The notes beneath the pieces are model-generated. The model made no database searches. It was not told the DNA's origin and saw only the letters and a program-made list of their open reading frames with translations. The position numbers and the translations under genes were made by a program. Shown in pieces: positions 7,179-11,382 of a stretch of DNA of 11,382 bases. The DNA is from Planococcaceae bacterium UBA3370 (GTDB lineage Bacteria; Bacillota; Bacilli; Bacillales_A; Planococcaceae). Position 1 is the stretch's first letter. Every line of letters begins with the position of its first letter. The stretch covers positions 10,352 to 21,733 of the forward strand of contig DEQI01000049.1 in NCBI GenBank assembly GCA_002360295.1, written 5' to 3'.

Positions 7179-8219
7179 TTATTGAGTTCTTGCTGCTTGA
7201 ACCTTTTCATAAAGTGCTTTTGCACTTTCACTTTGAAGTTTTGATTCAACAACTGGCTTTGTTGCTTCACGGAATGCTTCTACATCTGCTTCATTGAAAA
7301 TAGCTCCGGCTGCCTCGGCATCTGCTTTTGCTTTTTTCACATCTTCATCCCACATTTCAACCTCTTTATCAATTGCTACTAAAAGCTCTTCTTTAAAGAT
7401 TTGTTGATGTTCTTCAGACATTCCTTCAAAGAATTTTGAATTAACGATTAAATAATCTGGGAACATTAAGTGTTTTGTATAAGAATAATATGGTGCAATT
7501 TCTGCATGCTTTAAGCTAGAGAAAATTAACTCGTTATTTTCTCCACCTTCAATTACACCTGATTGAATAGCTGTATATACTTCACCTTGTCCCATCGGCG
7601 TACCTGTACCACCCATTTTGCTCATCATTTGAATATTTGTATCTGATTCAATAATACGGATTTTTAACCCTTTTAAATCTTCTGGTGTGTTAATTGGCTT
7701 TTCTTTGTTATATACATTTCGTACGCCAGAGTGGAATGCCCCTGCTACCAATATACCTTGATCTTTTAATGAACTATATAAATCTCCTACCACTTCTGGA
7801 TCGTTTAAAACTTTCATTTGATGCTCTGCTGAATCAAATACATATGGTAAGTTAAATACGGCAAAATCTTCATTAAAGTTTTCTAATAGGCCACCTACTA
7901 CTAATGACATTGCAATCGTTCCCGTTTGTACAAGTTCAATTGTTTCACGCTGTGCGCCTAATAACTCATTCGGGAAAATTTCTACATTATAGGCACCATT
8001 CGTACGTTTATTAATTATTTCTCCAAATTCTTTCATTGCTTTATACTGTGGATGATTTTCATTTTGGTTAAATGCTAGTTTTAACGTTTGTGTTTTTGCA
8101 TTTGAATCGCCGCCTTCTTCAGCCGAACCTGATTCCTCATCATTTCCACATGCCGCCAATATCCCAAAAACTAATACAAACAAACTAATTAACCAAAACT
8201 TTTTCATACCTTTAGACAT
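7179..8219 (-). CDS. TRAP transporter solute-binding lipoprotein (DctP family)
   Basis: This extracytoplasmic receptor delivers the substrate to the TRAP membrane subunits. From the start preferred here it has 346 residues: a short basic N-terminus, a hydrophobic stretch, and the lipobox LAAC, so it would be lipid-anchored at the outer face of the membrane. A Ser/Glu/Gly-rich linker follows. Counting from the longer start at 8228, Arg170 (SGVRN) and Arg191 (KIRIIES), plus Asn231 in GGEN, match the spacing of the carboxylate-contacting arginines and the asparagine of SiaP-type receptors; the block PMGQGEVYTAIQSGV is typical of the family. That predicts an acidic ligand. I chose 8219 because an AGGGG site lies 9 nt upstream, while the ATG at 8228 directly abuts that site. 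Confidence 0.9.
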   Translation of the reverse strand: MSKGMKKFWLISLFVLVFGILAACGNDEESGSAEEGGDSNAKTQTLKLAFNQNENHPQYKAMKEFGEIINKRTNGAYNVEIFPNELLGAQRETIELVQTGTIAMSLVVGGLLENFNEDFAVFNLPYVFDSAEHQMKVLNDPEVVGDLYSSLKDQGILVAGAFHSGVRNVYNKEKPINTPEDLKGLKIRIIESDTNIQMMSKMGGTGTPMGQGEVYTAIQSGVIEGGENNELIFSSLKHAEIAPYYSYTKHLMFPDYLIVNSKFFEGMSEEHQQIFKEELLVAIDKEVEMWDEDVKKAKADAEAAGAIFNEADVEAFREATKPVVESKLQSESAKALYEKVQAARTQ

Positions 8220-8228
8220 TTTATCCAT

Positions 8229-8233
8229 CCCCT
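8229..8233 (-). promoter_or_regulatory. Ribosome binding site deciding the dctP start
   Basis: The AGGGG (minus strand) sits immediately against the ATG at 8228, leaving no room for initiation there, but 9 nt before the in-frame ATG at 8219. This supports the shorter signal peptide beginning MSKGMKK. Both starts yield the same lipobox and mature lipoprotein. Confidence 0.5.
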
Positions 8234-8237
8234 TTTT

Positions 8238-9197
8238 TTAATTGATTGCATTTATTGGATAATAAATTTTTTCACCTTGTGCAAATCGTACAGCTTCCTC
8301 AGCTACTTTACGTTTTAGCTCCTGCGCCGCTTGCTCCGAATACCATGCCATATGAGGTGTACAAATTACTTGCTCTAAACTTAATAATTGTGAGTCTTTT
8401 TTTATAGGTTCTTCCTCACTTACATCTAATGCTGCACCTGCTATTGCACCACTTGTTATCGCCTTATATAATGCTTCTTCATCAATAATTCCACCCCGCG
8501 AAACATTTACAAGATAAGCATTCTTTTTCATTAACTGAATTGTTTGTTCATTAAATAAGTGATATGCCTGGTCTGAGGGACAATGAATAGATATAATATC
8601 TGACTCTATCAATACTTCTTCGAATGTTTTTAGTGTTACAAATTGCAAGTTTTCTGATATTCCCTTTTGCTGTTTAGAAGGATCATAAGCAATAATATTC
8701 ATCCCTAATGCTCTTGCCTTTGTAGCAAAAGCACTTCCGATTCTTCCTAACCCAATAATGCCGACTGTCTGTTCTTGATGGCGATAAATGGGTATGCTTT
8801 TTTGGTAATCCCAGTTTCCTGATTTTACTTCGGAATTCATCAACGCTACTTTTCTAGTAAGCGTCAACATCAATGCTAAAGCGTGGTCTGCCACTTCCTG
8901 GGTACCATAATCAGGGACATTACAAATTTGCACACCATACTTCGTTGCAGCATTTAAATCGATATTGTTTACACCCACACCATACCGAACAATTAATTTC
9001 AACTTTGGTAAGTTCGCAAATACTCTTTCTGTAAATGGTGCATATTGATTTAAAATTATTTCTGCTTCTTGACAATTTTGAATTAAATCTTCTTTCGTTT
9101 TGTTTTGTTGAAATTCGCACTCTAAATTTGCTGAATTTAAAATGTTGTATTCAATTTCTAAACTAGCATGATCACAATCTGAAATAATAACTTTCAT
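8238..9197 (-). CDS. D-2-hydroxyacid dehydrogenase (NAD-dependent)
   Basis: This 319-residue cytoplasmic oxidoreductase belongs to the D-isomer-specific 2-hydroxyacid dehydrogenase family (PGDH, glyoxylate/2-ketoaldonate reductase, CtBP group). It has the substrate-loop RYGVGVNNID (71-80), the dinucleotide motif GLGRIG (149-154) with Asp172 at the second strand, indicating NAD, and the catalytic triad Arg234 (NVSRGG), Glu263 (EEEP) and His282 (TPHMAW). No C-terminal ACT domain is present, so it is not a full serA product. An AAGGAGG-rich site precedes the ATG, 15 bp after kduI. Neither KduI/KduD nor KDG metabolism needs this activity. It might interconvert a 2-keto acid and a 2-hydroxy acid, such as a 2-ketoaldonate, linked to the TRAP substrate; the real substrate is unknown. 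Confidence 0.88.
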   Translation of the reverse strand: MKVIISDCDHASLEIEYNILNSANLECEFQQNKTKEDLIQNCQEAEIILNQYAPFTERVFANLPKLKLIVRYGVGVNNIDLNAATKYGVQICNVPDYGTQEVADHALALMLTLTRKVALMNSEVKSGNWDYQKSIPIYRHQEQTVGIIGLGRIGSAFATKARALGMNIIAYDPSKQQKGISENLQFVTLKTFEEVLIESDIISIHCPSDQAYHLFNEQTIQLMKKNAYLVNVSRGGIIDEEALYKAITSGAIAGAALDVSEEEPIKKDSQLLSLEQVICTPHMAWYSEQAAQELKRKVAEEAVRFAQGEKIYYPINAIN

Positions 9198-9212
9198 TTA
9201 CTCCCCCCTCCT

Positions 9213-10043
9213 TTATTTCAAGTCTTTCATCGCAACGTGATCCATGTCATCAAAGTCTATATTTTCACCACACATTCCCCAAATAAATGTATAATTTTTC
9301 GTTCCGATCCCTGAATGGATTGACCAGCTCGGTGAAAGTACAGCTTGTTCATTTGCCATTACGATATGACGTGTTTCGTGTGGTTGCCCCATTAAATGAA
9401 ATACACGCGTATCTTCTTCCATATCGAAATAAAAATAAACTTCCATTCGTCGCTCATGAGTATGGCATGGCATAGTATTCCAACCGCTTCCTTGCTCTAA
9501 TACAGTCATTCCCATACTTAATTGGCATGTCTCCAAAACATCTGGATGAATAAATTGATTAATGACACGTTTATTCATATTCTCATCTGTTCCCATTGGT
9601 CGTTTAATAGCATCCTCAAAGCCTATTTTTTTCGTTGGGTACGCGTGATGTGCTGGACAGCTGTTGATATATAATTTTGCCGGTTGATCTGAATTGATCG
9701 ATTCGAAGCTTAAATCACTAGTGCCACGGCCAATATATAATGCTTCTTTTGTATCGATTTCATATCGAACACCATCGCAATTAATAACACCAGGTCCACC
9801 TACATTTATGACCCCCATCTCTCTACGCTCTAAAAAATATTCCGACGCTAACTCTTTTCCAGCATCTAACGTGACTTGTTTTTGCACAGGCATAATACCA
9901 CCATAGATGATGCGATCCACATGGCTGTAAATAAAATTCGCTTCATCTTCAATGAATACTTTTTCCATTAAAAAATGCTCACGAAGCTGCTCCGTATTAT
10001 ATTTTTTTACATCGTCTGGATGATGTGCATAAATAATTTTCAT
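9213..10043 (-). CDS. kduI: 5-keto-4-deoxyuronate isomerase (KduI)
   Basis: This cupin-fold zinc isomerase converts 5-keto-4-deoxyuronate (DKI) to 2,5-diketo-3-deoxygluconate, and E. coli KduI is also linked to hexuronate isomerisation. The 276-residue protein aligns by eye along its length with E. coli KduI (278 residues as I recall). The zinc ligands are visible as His194, His196 and Glu201 in [14 protein letters not shown] and His243 in WSIHSG, each offset by two residues from E. coli. I place the start at the ATG at 10043, which has a GAGGGGG binding site 7 nt upstream and gives the family N-terminus. A longer frame to 10109 would run across the predicted cre site and has no family support. 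It is the first gene of the operon. Confidence 0.95.
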   Translation of the reverse strand: MKIIYAHHPDDVKKYNTEQLREHFLMEKVFIEDEANFIYSHVDRIIYGGIMPVQKQVTLDAGKELASEYFLERREMGVINVGGPGVINCDGVRYEIDTKEALYIGRGTSDLSFESINSDQPAKLYINSCPAHHAYPTKKIGFEDAIKRPMGTDENMNKRVINQFIHPDVLETCQLSMGMTVLEQGSGWNTMPCHTHERRMEVYFYFDMEEDTRVFHLMGQPHETRHIVMANEQAVLSPSWSIHSGIGTKNYTFIWGMCGENIDFDDMDHVAMKDLK

Positions 10044-10050
10044 AATTAAT

Positions 10051-10057
10051 CCCCCTC
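10051..10057 (-). promoter_or_regulatory. Ribosome binding site deciding the kduI start
   Basis: GAGGGGG on the minus strand lies 7 nt before the ATG at 10043. It supports that start over the in-frame ATG at 10109, which would add 22 residues with no counterpart in known KduI. Confidence 0.75.
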
Positions 10058-10065
10058 TGATATTA

Positions 10066-10080
10066 AGTAAACGCTTCCAA
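10066..10080 (-). promoter_or_regulatory. Catabolite responsive element (cre), CcpA site
   Basis: The minus strand reads TTGGAAGCGTTTACT. It matches the Bacillus cre consensus WTGWAANCGNTNWCW at every fixed position except one (G for W at the fourth base). The site lies in the predicted kduI leader, about 35-48 nt downstream of the inferred transcription start, where CcpA bound to HPr-Ser-P would act as a roadblock. It would silence the operon when preferred carbon sources are present. Confidence 0.75.
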
Positions 10081-10082
10081 AT

Positions 10083-10099
10083 GTTCCACAATGCAGAAC
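10083..10099. promoter_or_regulatory. Imperfect palindrome, candidate operator or leader hairpin
   Basis: GTTCCACAATGCAGAAC is a 17-bp imperfect palindrome with perfect GTTC/GAAC ends, located just downstream of the predicted kduI transcription start. IclR-family operators are often imperfect palindromes of about this length, so it is a candidate site for the divergent regulator. In the kduI leader RNA the same bases can form a seven-pair hairpin with two G-U pairs and a 3-nt loop. Either reading is inference. Confidence 0.4.
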
Positions 10100-10102
10100 T
10101 AT

Positions 10103-10134
10103 ATTCCAATTAATAACTTAATTATATCTGGAAT
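10103..10134. promoter_or_regulatory. TTCCA/TGGAA inverted repeat over the kduI -10 box
   Basis: ATTCCA (10103-10108) and its perfect complement TGGAAT (10129-10134) face each other across 20 bp. One arm falls in the -35/-10 spacer of the kduI promoter and the other just after the predicted start point, so a bound protein would block the promoter. An inner AATTAA/TTAATT repeat (10108-10123) lies between them. Further TTCCA copies occur at 10075-10079 and 10084-10088. A likely binder is the divergently encoded IclR-family protein, but the assignment is by position only. Confidence 0.45.
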
Positions 10135-10148
10135 TTTTGTAATATCAA
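10121..10148 (-). promoter_or_regulatory. Sigma-A promoter of the kduI operon
   Basis: On the minus strand, TTGATA (10148-10143) is followed after 16 bp by a perfect TATAAT (10126-10121). Transcription should start near 10114, giving a leader of about 70 nt before kduI that contains the GTTC/GAAC palindrome and the cre site. This is the only strong promoter I see for the eleven-gene operon. Confidence 0.75.
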
Positions 10149-10202
10149 GAAAAAAATGTTTATTCGGAAAATAATATAAAACAAATTAATTTTAGTATAT
10201 CG

Positions 10203-10232
10203 TTTACAACAGAATTGATTTTCTAATATTAT
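10203..10232 (+). promoter_or_regulatory. Possible promoter of the IclR-family gene
   Basis: TTTACA (10203-10208) and TATTAT (10227-10232) are separated by 18 bp and lie about 35 bp before the TTG start. The match is moderate. A second possibility is TTGATT (10215-10220) with TACAGT (10237-10242) at 16 bp. It is roughly 60 bp away from, and divergent to, the kduI promoter, leaving room for shared regulation. Confidence 0.4.
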
Positions 10233-10267
10233 TAAATACAGTAACATTATAGAAAGGTGGAGATGAA

Positions 10268-11029
10268 TTGGCGATTGTTCAATCGATTGAGCGTGCTTTT
10301 AGCATTCTGGAGCAGTTATCCGGACATCCCCAAGGCATGCAAATTACTAAACTTGCCGAGGAAACAGGTTTGTCTAAAAGTACAGTACACCGCTTACTTT
10401 CAACCCTAATTGAATTAAAATATGTAAAGCAAGATACAGATACGGAACGATATAGCATTGGTTATCGAGCACTTTATTTATCACGCAACCTTTTAAATAC
10501 ATCGAGTTTAATATCCAATACAAAACCATTTTTACAAAAGCTTGTTGATAAAATAAACGAAACAATTCATCTTTGCGTTGAAGAAAATGAGGAAATTGTT
10601 TATATTGATAAAATCGAAAGTAATCAAACTATTCGAATGTCTTCTAGAATTGGTAGCCGTGCGCCGATGTACTGCACAGGTGTAGGAAAAATAATTTTAT
10701 CGGGGAAAACAGAAGAAGAATTTTTTGACATAGTGAATCGAATAAACTTTATTAAAAAAACACCTAATACAATATTGAACTCTTCCGATTTATTTGAAGA
10801 AATTAAGCAAATACGAAGACAAGGCTATGCATTGGATGATATTGAAAACGAAGAAGGGATTCGTTGTATTGCGGTTCCTATTTATGATTTTTCAGGTAAG
10901 ATTGTTGCTAGTTTTAGTGTTTCAGGTCCAAGTAGTCGCATTACTCACGAAAAAATTCAACATGGACTAGCTGAGCAACTTATTTCTACCTCCAAAGATA
11001 TATCATTCCAACTTGGTTTCCGAAGTTAA
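10268..11029 (+). CDS. IclR-family transcriptional regulator (KdgR-type by context)
   Basis: This 253-residue regulator has an N-terminal winged helix-turn-helix (about 5-65; the recognition region TKLAEETGLSKSTVHRLL lies at 27-44) and a C-terminal IclR effector-binding domain (about 80-250) with RAPMYCTGVGK (131-141) and a GIRCIAVPI strand (197-205). Family size is normal. IclR proteins bind small organic acids; KdgR of plant pathogens, which senses KDG, belongs to this family. It is divergent from kduI, so it most likely controls the operon in response to KDG or a related acid. The start is TTG at 10268, 7 nt after an AGGTGG site; the nearby ATG at 10263 is out of frame and leads only to a short frame. 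A terminator follows at once. Confidence 0.92.
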   Translation: MAIVQSIERAFSILEQLSGHPQGMQITKLAEETGLSKSTVHRLLSTLIELKYVKQDTDTERYSIGYRALYLSRNLLNTSSLISNTKPFLQKLVDKINETIHLCVEENEEIVYIDKIESNQTIRMSSRIGSRAPMYCTGVGKIILSGKTEEEFFDIVNRINFIKKTPNTILNSSDLFEEIKQIRRQGYALDDIENEEGIRCIAVPIYDFSGKIVASFSVSGPSSRITHEKIQHGLAEQLISTSKDISFQLGFRS

Positions 11030-11070
11030 ATAAAAATACGTTACACGTAAGTCGTGTAGCGTATTTTTAT
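11030..11070 (+). terminator. Rho-independent terminator after the regulator gene
   Basis: An 18-bp stem (11030-11047 with 11053-11070, one G-U pair and a 5-nt TAAGT loop) begins one base after the stop codon of the IclR-family gene. The right arm carries TTTTT, and the left arm carries AAAAA, so it could work in both directions. Confidence 0.85.
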
Positions 11071-11382
11071 ACTCAAAAAAATATATAGTAGTAAGCATCT
11101 AAAAAAATTTTATTGAATCTAATATAAGATTAATTAATCATCTAAATGAATTAAAATAGGCGTTATTTTCTGTATAACACTACTTGATACAAGGAGTATC
11201 CCTACTACCAGCAACTTTGCATTAAAATATATTTGAACAAAAAATGAAATAACAAATATTTCAAAATATTAGATCATGGATTTCAGAGTGCAAATTCAAA
11301 CAAAAAGAATGTACTCTTATTGTCTAGAAGATGGATTTGTTAGAGAAACTTTATGAATATCCCGCGCCCAACAAATGGCAAG
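11071..11382. other. AT-rich region with no supportable gene
   Basis: This 312-bp stretch to the window edge shows no frame with both a ribosome binding site and recognisable protein. It holds two tiny inverted repeats (AATCT/AGATT at 11116-11131; GTTAT/ATAAC at 11162-11178). A 26-codon ATG frame (11276-11356) lacks a binding site. On the minus strand, short open tails enter from the right edge and stop near 11317 and 11340, so the 3' end of a gene beyond the window cannot be excluded. It may be the boundary of the cluster. Confidence 0.4.

Noticed and set aside
8238..9197. Phosphoglycerate dehydrogenase (serA) for serine synthesis
   Set aside because: The fold and catalytic triad match the superfamily, but the C-terminal ACT domain is missing and the operon context is sugar-acid catabolism, so only the family name is given.
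10044..10109. A 22-residue N-terminal extension of KduI from an ATG at 10109
   Set aside because: It has no counterpart in known KduI, would translate through the cre site and leader, and starts only about 5 nt after the predicted transcription start. The ATG at 10043 has a proper ribosome binding site and the family N-terminus.
10193..10208. A second cre-like site near the IclR-family promoter
   Set aside because: The right half CGTTTACA fits the consensus, but the left half misses several fixed positions.
11276..11356. A 26-codon ATG frame near the right edge, and thoughts of a transposon remnant
   Set aside because: It has no ribosome binding site, and no match to a transposase or terminal inverted repeat could be supported by eye.

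Overview
The window comes from a low-GC Gram-positive bacterium. The base composition is AT-rich, ribosome binding sites are strong AGGAGG types, a cre-like catabolite repression site is present, and the binding protein is a Gram-positive-style lipoprotein. Codon use and gene families fit the Bacillaceae/Planococcaceae (a Lysinibacillus- or Solibacillus-like organism is my guess). The content is one catabolic operon for hexuronate-type sugar acids with its divergent regulator.

Layout. Positions 1-113 carry a 21-bp tandem repeat array, followed by a terminator (143-178). From 10043 down to 219 eleven genes lie head to tail on the minus strand, mostly 5-25 bp apart or overlapping. In transcription order they are kduI, a D-2-hydroxyacid dehydrogenase, the three genes of a TRAP transporter (binding lipoprotein, small and large membrane subunits), a zinc alcohol dehydrogenase of the MDR family, a KduD-like SDR, a DMT/EamA permease, kduD, kdgK and kdgA. 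A 224-bp divergent intergenic region (10044-10267) separates them from a plus-strand IclR-family regulator (10268-11029), which ends in its own hairpin terminator. The last ~310 bp hold no gene I can support.

How the genes fit together. The TRAP system would import an organic or sugar acid with a sodium or proton gradient. KduI isomerises 5-keto-4-deoxyuronate, KduD reduces the product to 2-keto-3-deoxygluconate (KDG), KdgK phosphorylates it to KDPG, and KdgA splits KDPG into pyruvate and glyceraldehyde-3-phosphate. This canonical route needs only one of the four oxidoreductases. The other three and the DMT permease are unexplained and are the most interesting part of the window. No polysaccharide lyase, unsaturated glucuronyl hydrolase, UxaC or UxuA is present, so the substrate probably enters as a monomer or is processed by genes elsewhere.

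Regulation. The kduI promoter is unusually clear (TTGATA-16-TATAAT, minus strand). A TTCCA/TGGAA inverted repeat brackets its -10 box, a GTTC...GAAC imperfect palindrome lies just downstream, and a near-consensus cre site follows in the leader. This suggests local control by the IclR-family protein combined with CcpA carbon catabolite repression. Nothing here is a wholly new type of system. The novelty, if any, lies in the redox enzyme set and its substrate.
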